DNA of 64,000 nucleotides from Symbiodinium natans (Eukaryota; Sar; Dinophyceae; Suessiales; Symbiodiniaceae). The DNA is taken from the NCBI GenBank assembly GCA_905221605.1, contig CAJNDS010000352.1, forward strand, positions 62,001-126,000. The letters are read 5' to 3'. The position numbers were made by a program, and so were the translations under genes. A model generated the notes under the pieces. That model ran no database searches. It was not told where the DNA came from and saw only the letters and a program-made list of their open reading frames with translations. This document shows positions 1 to 9,459 of the stretch, piece by piece (the first letter of the stretch is position 1; the number at the start of each line of letters is the position of its first letter).

Positions 1-1865
1 AATGTTAAACACGAATTTGGCGTTTCGACCCCCATTGTTCAGCACGAATTTGGCGTTTTCACCCGTCTGACCCATTCGGCCCCCCCATTGTTCAGCACGA
101 ATTTGGCGTTTTGACCCGTCTGACCCATGTGGACCCCCATTGTTCAGCACGAATTTTGCGTGTTGCCCCGTCTGACCCATTTGGAACCCCCTTGTTCAGC
201 ACGAATTTGGCGTGTTGACCCATCTGACCCATTTGGACCACGAATTTGGCGTTTTGACCTGTCTGACCCATTTGGAGCCCCATTGTTCAGCACGAATTTT
301 GCGTTTTGACCCGTTGGTGTTTTGACCCGCCTGACCCATTTGGACCCCCAGTGTTCAGCACGAATTTGGCGTTTTCACCCGTCTGACCCATTTGGAGCCC
401 CATTGTTCAGCACGAATTTAGCGTTTTGACCCGTCTGACCCATTTGGACCCCCATTGTTCAGCACGAATTTGGCGTTTTGACCCGTCTGACCCATTTGGA
501 CCCCCATTGTTCAGCACGAATTTGGCGTTTTGACCCGTCTGACCCATTTGGACCCCGTTGTTCAGCACGTTTGGCGTTTTCACCCGTCTGACCCCATTTG
601 GACCCCCATTGTTCAGCACGAACTTGGCGTTTTCACCCGTCTGACCCATTTAGACCCGCGTTGTTCAGCACGAATTTGGCGTTTTGACCCGTCTGACCCA
701 TTTGGACCCCCATTGCTCAGCACGAATTTGGCGTTTTGCCCCGTCTGACCCATTTGGACCCCCCTTGTTCAGCACGAATTTGGCGTTTTGACCCGTCTGA
801 CCCACTTGGACCCCCATTGTTCAGCACGAATTTGGCGTTTTGACCCGTCTGACCCATTTAGACCCTCATTGTTCAGCACGAATTTGGCGTTTTCACCCGT
901 CTGACCCATTTGGAGCCCCATTGTTCAGCACGAATTTGGCGTTTTCACCCGTCTGACCCATTTGGAGCCCCATTGTTCAGCACGAATTTAGCGTTTTGAC
1001 CCGTCTGACCCATTTGGACCCCCTTGTTCAGCACGAATTTGGCGGTTTGACCCGTCTGACCCATTTGGAGCCCCATTGTTCAGCACGAATTTGGCGTTTT
1101 GACCCGTCTGACCCATTTGGACCCCGTTGTTCAGCACGAATTTGGCGTTTTCACCCGTCTGACCCATGTGGACCCCCATTGTTCAGCACGAATTTGGCGT
1201 TTTGACCCTCAGCACGAATTTGGCGTTTTCACCCGTCTGACCCATTTGGACCCCCATTGCTCAGCACGAATTTTTTTGCGTTTTGCCCCGTCTGACCCAT
1301 TTGGACCCCCCTTGTTCAGCACGAATTTGGTTTTTTGACCCGTCTGACCCACTTGGACCCCCATTGTTCAGCACGAATTTGGCGTTTTGACCCGTCTGAC
1401 CCATTTTAGACCGCACGAATTTGGCGTTTCACCCGTCTGACCCATTTGGAGCCCCATTGTTCAGCACGAATTTGGCGTTTTCACCCGTCTGACCCATTTG
1501 GACCCCCATTGTTCAGCACGAATTTGGCGTTTTGACCCGTTTGACCCATTTGGACCCCCATTATTCAGCACGAATTTGGCGTTTTGACCCGTCTGACCCA
1601 TTTTAGACGCCCGTTGTTCAGCACGAATTTGGTGTTTTCACCCGTCTGACCCATTTGGAGCCCCATTGTTCAGCACGAATGTAGCGTTTTGACCCGTCTG
1701 ACCCATTTGGCCCCCCATTGTTCAGCACGAATTTGGCGTTTTGACCCGTCTGACCCATTTGGACCCCCATTGTTCAGCACGAATTTGGCGTTTTGATCCC
1801 CGTCTGACCCATTTGGACCCCCATTGTTCAGCACGAATTTGGCGTTTTGACCCGTCTGACCCGTG
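1..1865. repeat. 52-bp minisatellite, about 35 units
   Basis: A head-to-tail array of a 52-bp unit containing the words TTCAGCACGAATTTGGCG and ACCCGTCTGACCCATTTGG. Successive TTCAGCACG starts at 458/510 and 924/976 give the period. Units differ by point changes and a few short deletions (for example near 1205 and 1410), and the left end runs off the window. Short open frames on both strands here are repeat artefacts: they translate the same words over and over and have no other support. The array stops at about 1865, some 125 bases before the start codon of the gene at 1990. Confidence 0.95.
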
Positions 1866-1899
1866 TGATTGTGTGGCCTCTTGGTGCGTCGGAACAGAA

Positions 1900-1989
1900 A
1901 TTAATGAACGTTTTACTTTCTTAATGTTATGGGATTCTTTGGGCGGGTGGGTTTTTTTCCGTTGCCTACACACACTGCTGGCCTAGTAA
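1900..1989 (+). promoter_or_regulatory. Possible 3' splice or trans-splice acceptor upstream of the 1990 gene
   Basis: A T- and C-rich stretch (a run of seven T at about 1951-1957, then CCGTTGCCTACACACACTG) ends in CTAG at 1983-1986, four bases before the ATG at 1990. In-frame TAG and TAA codons sit directly before that ATG, so translation cannot enter from upstream. This looks like an acceptor with a very short leader. In a dinoflagellate it could receive the spliced leader, or it could be the end of a 5'UTR intron. No TATA box or other promoter motif was recognised. Confidence 0.35.
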
Positions 1990-2945
1990 ATGCTCGAACT
2001 TGAGATGCTGAATGCAAAGACGGTTCGGGACTGGAACAATGCCCCTTACCATCAGCAGCCCTTGGAAGGTGCGCTTCTGAGTCATGACCCTAAACCCCAA
2101 ACCCCAAACCCCAAACCCTAAACCCTAAACCCTAAACCCTAAACCCTAAACCCTAAACCCTAAACCCTAAACCCTAAACCCTAAGCCCTAAGGCCTAAGG
2201 CCCTAAACCCTAAGCCCTAAACCCTAAGCCCTAAACCCTAAACCCTGAACCCTATAAACCCTATAAACCCTATAAACCCTAAACCCTAAACCCTAAACCC
2301 TAAACCCTAAACCCTAAACCCTAAACCGCAGGTGCACTTCTGAGTCATGACCCAGCGAAGAGGAAGGCAGCGCAGGCCCTGGCGCTCGGCGCTGGAGCCA
2401 TGGCCGGGAGCGTCATCCGGCTCTTTTGCACCGCGGTCCGAAGGGATATGCAGAAGGACGACACGTTCAGTGACGGTGAGATTAAGCTCATGGAGTCGTT
2501 CCGGTGGGTTGGGAGTATGGTCGCTTCTGCACCTGCCTTGAATGTGAATATGTTTGATAAGGTGCCTGACGCGAAAGAGTGGTATGTTGGCATGAGCAAG
2601 GTCCTCACTGCTTGGGGTAAGGTGCTGGGTTTCGTGCAGATTTTCTATGTCACCAACAAGAACGAGATGATTGGCAAAGCGTTCGCCACGCTGTCAACCA
2701 CCGGAAGCCTTTTGAAGCTCATCCCCCACGTCGTGACACCAATCGAGGAGAACGACTGGTCAGCCCACATCGTCTTGAAGACCTTGGGCAAGGTGAGCAA
2801 TGACTGCGGCGGCATTCTGAGTTTACCTCAACAGCTGACACCATCTCCCGGCAAAGAGGAGCTGTTCTCTTACGAGTGCATGTTTCGAGTGAGCTACGGC
2901 GCGCTGATGATTCTCTACCCTTGCACTTGGTTGGCAGGGGCTTGA
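1990..2945 (+). CDS. Two-exon protein-coding gene of unknown function (230 aa)
   Basis: Exon 1 is 1990-2068 and exon 2 is 2332-2945. Joining them at GAAG|GT gives one frame from ATG 1990 to a TGA at 2943, 230 residues long. Exon 1 reads MLELEMLNAKTVRDWNNAPY and on to QQPLE; the junction codon is Gly, followed by ALLSHDPAKRKAAQALALG. The rest has the mixed composition of a real protein, with K, D, E, N, W and Y well spread, unlike the Arg/Ser/Pro/Ala-rich shadow frames elsewhere. Hydrophobic stretches near VLGFVQIFYV (about residues 120-130) and the C-terminal YGALMILYPCTWLAGA could be amphipathic or membrane-contacting, but no clear signal peptide or catalytic motif is visible. I do not recognise the family. 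ATG 1990 is chosen because in-frame stops lie immediately upstream. More exons or a longer 5' end are possible. The gene sits between two minisatellites and has no paralogue elsewhere in the window. Confidence 0.7.
2069..2331 (+). repeat. Intron built of telomere-type CCCTAAA repeats, flanked by 24-bp direct repeats
   Basis: The 263-bp interval begins GTGCGC after exon sequence GAAG and ends CCGCAG before GTGCAC, so it has GT-AG borders. Its body (about 2091-2327) is CCCTAAA heptamers with variants (CCCCAAA, CCCTAAG, CCCTATAAA). The first 22 intron bases, with the two exon bases before them, repeat at the 3' border: 2067-2090 and 2330-2353 share AGGTGC(G/A)CTTCTGAGTCATGACCC with one mismatch. 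Removing the interval restores a continuous reading frame. That splicing really occurs is inference; the borders, the duplication and the frame are visible. Confidence 0.75.
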
Positions 2946-3671
2946 GAGTCCAAGAGTAAGAGTATCTTGTGACAAGCGAGTGCTTGAAAGCATCCACTCT
3001 TTGGAGCCTGCCAGTTTATACGGGCAGAAGACTCTTTTGTGTTTAGGCAGTTTCGGGGCCGTTCCCTTGGGAACCCCTTGGTACAGGAATGTATGACAAT
3101 AATGTACAGGGCTGAGCTTTCCCCTCGCTGGCGCGGGACTTCGTGGTCCTGAAAGGAGAGGTAGGTCTCCAGAGCTAGGGCTTCAAGACGCTCCGTGAGC
3201 CACGTCCCTTCATGTTTTCAAACGGCGATGACCGTGCTTTTGCCAGCTTGTCGCGTGCTACTTTCAAGCACTCCTCGAGGCTCCTGAGAGCGGCTTTCGG
3301 AGGTGTTTTGCCGAAGCGGCCTAAGAAAGGCTGCCTTCTGTCTGCAGGACACTTCTGAGATAAGGCCCCAATCCCAAAGCGGTTGGAAGACACGGAACAC
3401 TGCTTTGTGAAGATCTTACGACAATGCAAAAGTGTACGCGGACTCCCCGGCTCTGCTCACTGTAAAGCTTGCCCGCGAGCACTTAAAGGACGCGGTCTGC
3501 CGATTGGGATAACCAGCATTAGCCAGCACAGACATGTTCATCAACCATCAGCATTGAAGCTTGGACTTCGGTCTTACACTCAGCACATCACCGCGACCTT
3601 AAAAAGATTGCAGGGGGGGAAGGGGGGTTAATGATTGGAAAAAACCTGCAATCGTATCCGCTTTGGAAGTT
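2946..3671. other. Region downstream of the 1990 gene, no gene recognised
   Basis: About 700 bases holding only short overlapping open frames on both strands (for example 3175-3429 minus and 3383-3631 plus), none with a recognisable motif. The 3'UTR of the upstream gene presumably lies at its start. I see no AATAAA. A G-rich run (GGGGGGGAAGGGGGG) occurs near 3615-3628, just before the 51-bp minisatellite. Confidence 0.6.
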
Positions 3672-4490
3672 GCTATGACTGCGAGCGGGCGAAGCCGTTA
3701 CCGAAAACAGTCCCTGGAATTTGCTATGACTGCGAGCGGGCGAAGCCGTTACGAAAACAGCCCCTGGACTTTGCTATGACTGCGAGCGGGCGAAGCCGTT
3801 ACCGAAAACAGTCAATGGACTTTGCTATGACTGCGAGCGGGCGAAGCCGTTACCGAAAACAGCCCCTGGAATTGCTATGACTGCGAGTGGGCGAAGCCGT
3901 TACCGAAACAGCTCCTGGCATTTGCTATGATTGCGAGCGGGCGAAGCCGTTACCGAAGCAGCCCCTGGAATTTGCTATGACTGCGAGCGGGCGAAGCCGT
4001 TACCGAAATTAGCCCCTGGAATTTGCTATGACTGCGAGCGTGCGAAGCCGTTAGCGAAACAGCCCCTGGAATTTGCTATGACTGCGAGCGAGCGAAGCCG
4101 TTTCCGAAAACAGTTCTTGCAATTTGCTATGACTGCGAGCGGGCGAAGCCGTTACCGAAAACAGCCCCTGGACTTTGCTATGACTGCGAGTGGGCGAAGC
4201 CGTTACCGAAAACAGCCCCTGGGATTTGCTATGACTGCGAGCGGGCGAAGCCGTTACCGAAAACAGCCCCTGGAATTTGCTATGACTGCGAGCGGGCGAA
4301 GCCGTTACCGAAAACAGCCCCTGGGATTTGCTATGACTGCGAGCGGGCGAAGCCGTTACCGAAAACAGCCCCCGGAATTTGCTATGACTGCGAGCGGGCG
4401 AAGCCGTTACCGAAAACAGTCCCTGGAATTTGCTATGACTGCGAGCGGGCGAAGCCGTTACCGAAAACAGCCCCTGGACTTTGCTATGAC
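3672..4490. repeat. 51-bp minisatellite, about 16 units
   Basis: A tandem array of a 51-bp unit carrying GCTATGACTGCGAGCGGGCG, then AAGCCGTTACCGAAAACAGC, then CCCTGGAATTT. Unit starts are seen at 3672, 3723 and 3773 and continue to 4482; some units have lost one base. As 51 is a multiple of three, several frames on both strands stay open and spell 17-residue repeats (one frame carries CYDCERAKPLPK, another FAMTASGRSRYRKQ, the minus strand FSVTASPARSH). Those long frames (3931-4500 plus, 4051-4533 minus) follow from the period and are not evidence of a protein. Confidence 0.95.
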
Positions 4491-4549
4491 GCATCCTTGA
4501 GGCCGTCCCAAAGATGCCAAATAATCCAAACATACTTCTACCAAAGGCT

Positions 4550-4873
4550 CTAAGCTCGTCCGGGTATCCACCTCATCGCACACGAGCGGGCGCGCAGCAT
4601 CGGGTAGAGGACCTCGAAGTCCTTGGACGGCCCTCCAAGGGCGAGCAGTAGCTTTGAGTGGCGCAGCGCCTGGGTCGCCATGCCGCGGCCCCCGCCGATC
4701 TTGAAGGCATCGGGGTTGTAGCGCAGGACGCGCAGCGGCACCCCCGGCGAGCGCTGCACGTGCTGCGCCGCGACGTTCAGCATGCGCGCGGTTTCACAGG
4801 ACTGCGGCATGTGCTGGCATTCGTCCACTCGACGATGCAGATTGCCCGGGGGTGGTAAAGGACAAAGTCCAGG
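4550..4873 (-). pseudogene. Decayed DExQH (restriction-endonuclease-like) domain
   Basis: Read on the minus strand, RLDFVLYHPRAICIVE (about 4828-4876) is followed one base out of frame by VDECQH (4811-4828). The frames overlap at base 4828, consistent with loss of a single base within an IVE-V-DExQH motif. Next come SCETARMLNVAA, PLRVLRYNPDAFKIGG and LLLALGGPSKDFEVLYPM, then a stop at about 4550. The order 'DFVL-HP ... (I/V)(V/I)E-V-DE-QH ... SCE-RM ... RYNPDAFKI' is the signature I know from a nuclease-like family in algal and large-DNA-virus hypothetical proteins, sometimes next to EsV-1-7 repeats. The frameshift and missing N-terminal zinc motifs make it a relic. It lies about 70 bases past the end of the reverse-transcriptase relic, on the same strand. 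Nuclease activity of the family is inferred from motif likeness. Confidence 0.75.
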
Positions 4874-4940
4874 CGCGCGGGGCTGGTGTTCACGTGGTGG
4901 GACTCGCCTGGGCACGGTGCATCGCGGGCGGGGCAGAAGT

Positions 4941-6480
4941 CTACGCGCGCCCGTCGAGCGGGTTGACCGGTGCACCGACAGGAAGCTCTAGCAGCGTGCA
5001 CGTGGGCGCGGCGCGCCGTGAGTGCTGCCAGGGTGGTCCATCGGTGCACTATCGCTTGGCGGGCCGCTGCAGCGCACCATGGCGCGCGTTGGCGCGCGCG
5101 GGCGCGCACAAGCAAGCGCAGGAAGATCAGGGTGCTGCGGCCGAAGCGCCCGCCCAGCTCAACTCGCAACACGACCAGCTTGCAGCGGCGGGCGCGGTAG
5201 TTCTGTCGCGATCCGCCTGCGGGCGGGTCTCGCCGTCAGGCACAGAGGGCTTACGATCGCGGTTGTCAACACCTTCGGGGTTGTTGGCCACGACCTCGAT
5301 GTTGCGCACGTCGAGGTTGAGATCGCGTAGGGAAACATTCGTGGCAACCGTCGCTCGTGCTTCGCGCCAAATGCGACCTGCTGTGCGTTCGAAGGGGCCA
5401 GCACGACGGGCTACGTAACATCCCAAACTGCGCGCATGGGGACCGGTCGAGCGCATCGAGGTTGCCGAATCGCACCTAGCGCAGTAGCACGTGTGGTAAT
5501 TACTCGGCATCGGGCACGTCAATTTCCCAGTTCGCTGGGAACACTAGCGTCTCAAGCGCACGCTTGTCAGTGGCCGTTGCCCGGCCGTCCGATGCCAGGT
5601 TCGCGCCTCCCTCAGGTGCGTCGGAGTCACTTTCGAGCAGTGTTGCCCATGAGGGTGCTCGGAAGTTTTCCGCTCGTAGGTACTCTGCGGCCTGTGCGGC
5701 CGCGCGAGTGTTTGGGGGCGTGCCAGCCGCCCCTACATCGAGAAGTGTGGCGGACAAGTTCTGCAATCACGCCCGGCTGTCGGGTCACGCACCGCCTGCA
5801 ATGTGTCTGCCCCAGATGCCAGTAGGCGGCATAACTTTGCCTTTCGGCGGCCCCGAGCCGGAGGCCTCCTAGTCGAAGGGGGAGCTGGGAGCAATAAACG
5901 CAATGGGGCGTGGCGCAGTAGAGGAGCAGCAGCCACGCATTCTGCAAGTCGGGGATGCGCGGGATTCGCTGAAGCAGGCGGCCGTGCTCACGCAAGTTTT
6001 GTGTCAGCCTGTCCGCGATGAACGCACGGCTCCCAAATGGGCAAAATACCCAGCGCAACTATCCCTTGCTTTGAAGCGGGGAGCGGCCAGCGTCCTGGCA
6101 GTGCTGCGAGCAGCCCCACCGGTTCCTCGCCCGCACTGTTCCAAGGCGGGTCTTGCCGAGGTGCAACGCGAATGTTCGCATGCCTGAAAAGGGCTTCGTG
6201 GACGATGTGGAACTTGTCCGCCGTATGTTCTGGCGGGCCTATGACGTATACATCGTCGAGGAGCGATCCGGCGGGTGGTTGCGTGCACACTCGCGCAACA
6301 GTATGGCGACAAGTTCCAGTGAGCGTGCGCGCCCTTCCAATATGCACTCAGCACAGAGGCCGGGGCAGCCACCTAGCGTGACCCACGAACCACCGTGCTG
6401 AGCGTCGATGGCATCGGGGCGTTTGAGCACATCTCGCGCCACAGCATGCTCACGGCAGTCTCAGGGCACTCGCGGCGCGG
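4941..6480 (-). pseudogene. Decayed non-LTR-type reverse transcriptase, C-terminal two thirds
   Basis: Minus-strand frames, read from high to low coordinates, follow one reverse-transcriptase-like protein. LLDDVYVI (6240-6263) is the catalytic 'xDD' box. Next are HANIRV and WNSAGEEPVGLLAALP (about 6090-6190), FIADRLTQNLREHGRLLQRIP and PDLQNAWLLLLYC (5915-6022), LPLRLGGLRL and SYAAYWHLG (about 5800-5890), and RAAAQAAEYLRAENFRAPSW (about 5640-5710). After these come RAGPFERTAGRIWREA, TNVSLRDLNLDVRNIEVVAN (about 5290-5410), LTTAIVSPL (about 5250), LRVELGGRF-GRSTLIFLRLL (about 5110-5170), and LLELPVGAPVNPLDGRA with a TAG at 4941. Neighbouring pieces lie in different frames, so there are at least five frameshifts and it cannot be translated. 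A weak trace of the preceding motifs extends to about 6480; the N-terminal part is not visible. The family resembles RT-like proteins abundant in dinoflagellate genomes. Confidence 0.82.
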
Positions 6481-6850
6481 GCCGAACTGAGTGGAATTTT
6501 TGCCTTACGCGACGCCGCGCTGTTTTAGATTTCCCAGCACCTACTTGTTCTACGACGCCCAAGGCGCAGCGCACGTCCTGTTGCTAGCTGCTAGTCTGCG
6601 AACCCGGCTGTGCATGTCTGTAGTGTTCAGTTCGCTTCTCATGGCGACCACGGACTGATCATTCTGCGCTTGAGCGCAGCGTCCTGTTGCGCAGGGGTGA
6701 ACTCAAGACTAACACCTGCACACTTGCATGCCGGACCCACCACACCTTACAAAATTTTGAATGTCATAGCCAGCGTACTTGTTCCAACATATGCTGCCCG
6801 ACAACTTTGCACAATTCAGAGAGCTTGGACACACAGCCCTGGTCATCGGA
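6481..6850. other. Region with no recognised feature
   Basis: Between the reverse-transcriptase relic and the first macro-repeat block there are only short frames. No motif, tandem repeat or paralogue in the window was recognised. It may hold the unrecognisable N-terminal remains of the retroelement. Confidence 0.5.
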
Positions 6851-8400
6851 TATTGCGGCGCGTGCTGAAAGCTACTGCCCGTGCCATGTCTGGCCATGGC
6901 GGAGGACTGACGGGTCATATTTGTTATATCAGTCATATCTGTCATATCTGTTATATCTGTTATATCTGTGATATCTGTGATATCTGTTATATCAGTTATA
7001 TCTGTTTTATCTGTCATATCTGTTTTATCTGTCATGTCTGTTTAGATCTGTTATATCTGCTATATCTGTTATATCTGTTATATCTGTTATATTCGTTATA
7101 TCGGTTATCTCTGGAATATTTGTTGTATCTGTTATATCTGGTACCCCAAAAAGCTTCATGTCACCACCAGAGCCATGTTCAACTCGTCTTGAACCCTGAA
7201 GTCAAGTTGCTCAATAGCACTCAGAGTTGAAACAATAGAGGTTGAGAGACTCGGCAGAAAACGATCCTTCCTAAACCCAAAGCCCAACCCAAGACCTGTC
7301 CGAGTATGAGCGGTTTAACCCTAACTGGAAATGCTCCTTTGGAAAAGAGAGTACGCCTCAAGGACCCCGACCGACAACCTTGCGCCAGTTGGTTGTCGAG
7401 GAGTGGAAGCTTTCGGCATTCTTAATGGTCATACACCCTAAGCATTCCTAAACCCTAAACCCTGTTTCCCAGTGCTGAGGGATAGGTCCCGTCCCAGAGC
7501 AGGGTCCACGAACCAGACATGGGTGTCTGCCAGCTATGCAGAACCTTGGGCACCAGCTGAACCTTAGAACTGGGGTCATATACCCTATATTCCAAATTAA
7601 GGCGAAGGTGTATGAACCTCGAACCCCAAGAGATTTTGCAGCAGCCAGGTTCTACTGGAGCAGCCTTTTTCTCATTCCACGATGACAAGAGTAAAGTCTG
7701 ATTGATCATTTGGGGTCATATACCCTTACGACTGTACTCCTATTCAGGTATACGAACCATGAAGCCTTTTAGGGTCCATTTGGTCCGCGAGATATCATTA
7801 TGTCGCAGCACTGGTTGATGCGTTGGACGGCCACGAAAATATATGACATGCATTTAGCCCCTGCGGATGTAGGCATCCGGAACTGCTCGTCCTGCCATGC
7901 CTACACCCCTTTGGCAATGCTTGCGCTGCGTTGCGTGGCAGGAGCCCGCTCACTTTGACATGATGCCACGTGGCTTTCCGCTTGGCTTCGTGCAGAGCAT
8001 CCTGACGGCCAGGTGGGAGGCGAGTGCTTGGTGTAGGCGGATTCCTATTGAAGTGGCAGCTGACCGCCTATAGAACCGACAGAGCCAGAGAGCCTGTGAC
8101 CAGATTCAGCCAGCCAGCTATGTTGGCTGTTGGGCCAGTTTGAGCTTAGACCTTGCACCGCATGCCCGGCTGCATTGCCGCCCGAGCATCAGGGTTTGCA
8201 GAGAACCGCCGGTGTTTCCCTCGCATGCCTCGGATCAACGTGAATACGTTAGCAGAACTGTGGTGGCATTGCGCGCCAAGAGTGAAACTAGGCCTAGTCT
8301 GCGTTTTCTGCACGCGCCGGGAGTGATGGCATCTGTCTAACCGCATGACAGCTTCTTAAGAGCTCCCTAAGAGCTCGAGCTCTGAGGGTGACAAGCTGAC
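6850..8400. repeat. Macro-repeat fragment, blocks l-m-n
   Basis: Matches the core order seen again at 14400-15840, 33480-34860 and 47330-49080. Markers are CTGCCCGTGCCATGTCTGGC near 6875, TGTTTCCCAGTGCTGAGGG near 7465, GCGTTGCGTGGCAGGAGCC near 7930 and a CAGCCAGCTATGTTGGCTGT word near 8110. It carries no telomeric insertion before block n (near 7885), unlike the other three copies. No supported gene. Confidence 0.85.
6918..7141. repeat. 9-bp microsatellite (ATATCTGTT), about 25 units
   Basis: A run of the nonamer TATATCTGT with variants (GATATCTGT, CATATCTGT, TTTATCTGT) inside block l. Its period is a multiple of three, so the frame 6610-7230 stays open with YIC/HIC/DIC triplets. The homologous positions of the other three copies (near 14480, 33570 and 47425) hold only one to three such words, so this is an expansion peculiar to this copy. 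Confidence 0.9.
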
Positions 8401-9340
8401 CTACGGTGCCTGGGCGCAGCAGTGCACGTCAGGTGCATCGGATTCGGACCCAGTGGCTGGCTTTTCTTCGCACCATTGCGGGCCCTACAAGCAATAGGCT
8501 TCCACTTGTTGCCTTCTTCGCACCGCCCTCAGTCGTAGGGAGCGTGTCCGCAGTTTGGAAGACCACCTTCACGGCAGTTCCGCTTGGCATGGTTGAGTGT
8601 TGTTGTGTTGGCACTAGTTAGGGTTTAGGGTTGAGCGGCCCCGTTCCCAGGCCCCTCGAACTTCTTAAGCGCTCCAAAATCAAAACCCTTCCCTGGCCAT
8701 TCCTCCGCCTGCGCGTCGGTGGCAGGTGTCGGACGCAGTTCTTCGCATGTAGCTCTAGTGTTGCAGTTTTGTGTTTTTGTGTTGCGCCGCCCTCAGATGT
8801 AGGGAAGTCGGCTGACGTCAGCCTTATGCAGTTTCATCTGCTCCATCACTCTATGAGCATCGCTTTTAAGCATGGCACTTGCATCTTGCAAAGCGCGCAG
8901 CGTCGGCGGCTCTGCGATGCGGAGGCGGGACAAGGGAGAAAAACAGTTGAGCTTGCCGAGGGTAACTTCCAGCGCCCGGAGGGATTCGAGTTTAGACGGT
9001 TCAGCCCCAAAGCAGACCCGGGAAGCTTCTCTGGCTTCTCCATTTCTGGCGGAAGGGGTCGGAGAGGTTTGCAAGTCACGCGTAGGAAGACTGGAGCCCA
9101 AGAAGACTCTCAGGGTCCCCGCAACGTTCGGAAGATGTCTGGAAGGGGAGCTCAACAATAAAGGGACTCTTGTAGGGGAACCCATGGAGCCCCAAACAGG
9201 GAACCCCAAGAACATAGTAGGAATAAAAGGGAATTTGCAGGCGTGCCCAAGAAATAAAGGGAATGTAAGGACCCTTGTAGGTATGTTCTACAATGTTCCT
9301 GGGGTCCTCTAACAAAAGCAACGAGGGGGGGGGGGGGGCC
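8400..9340. repeat. Block p copy, ending in a poly-G tract
   Basis: Shares CCGTTCCCAGGCCCCTCGAA and CTTCTTAAGCGC with 16920, 20490 and, less well, 21560, 35930, 50530 and 52530. Near 8970-8990 it has GCGCCCGGAGGGATTCGAG, the remnant of a motif that at 21712-21730 reads GGAGGGATTCGAACC. A run of more than ten G lies at about 9327-9338. Overlapping frames on both strands at 8631-9312 are not supported. Confidence 0.7.
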
Positions 9341-9459
9341 CGGTGGTCGGGTTTGGGGCTTTTAGGGGGTTACGCGTCTTGCCAGCCCTGACTGCAGGCT
9401 ATGGACTTCCCCACTCCGCCGGCATCAGAGGGTTTTTGCTTAAATTGGGATGGAGTCAT

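Noticed and set aside
1-1865. A possible CRISPR array, because of regular units of about 50 bp.
   Set aside because: Units are contiguous and similar over their whole length with no unique spacers, and the sequence is eukaryotic. It is a minisatellite.
3931-4500. A 189-codon plus frame and a 160-codon minus frame with 17-residue repeats.
   Set aside because: Both are consequences of the 51-bp period. Neither has a non-repeat domain or unique start context.
4777-5172. A single minus-strand frame that seems to fuse the reverse-transcriptase end to the DExQH start.
   Set aside because: The natural reverse-transcriptase ending (LLELPVGAPVNPLDGRA, stop at 4941) is in another frame over the same bases, so the continuous frame is accidental. 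Only adjacency, not a fused protein, is supported.
6610-7230. A 206-codon plus-strand frame.
   Set aside because: Half of it is the 9-bp microsatellite, whose period is a multiple of three. The rest has no motif and is not conserved in paralogues.
7340-7365. A spliced-leader gene or relic, because of CTCAAGGACC words (also near 14715 and 47637).
   Set aside because: The rest of the dinoflagellate leader sequence is absent. The word is simply part of block m.
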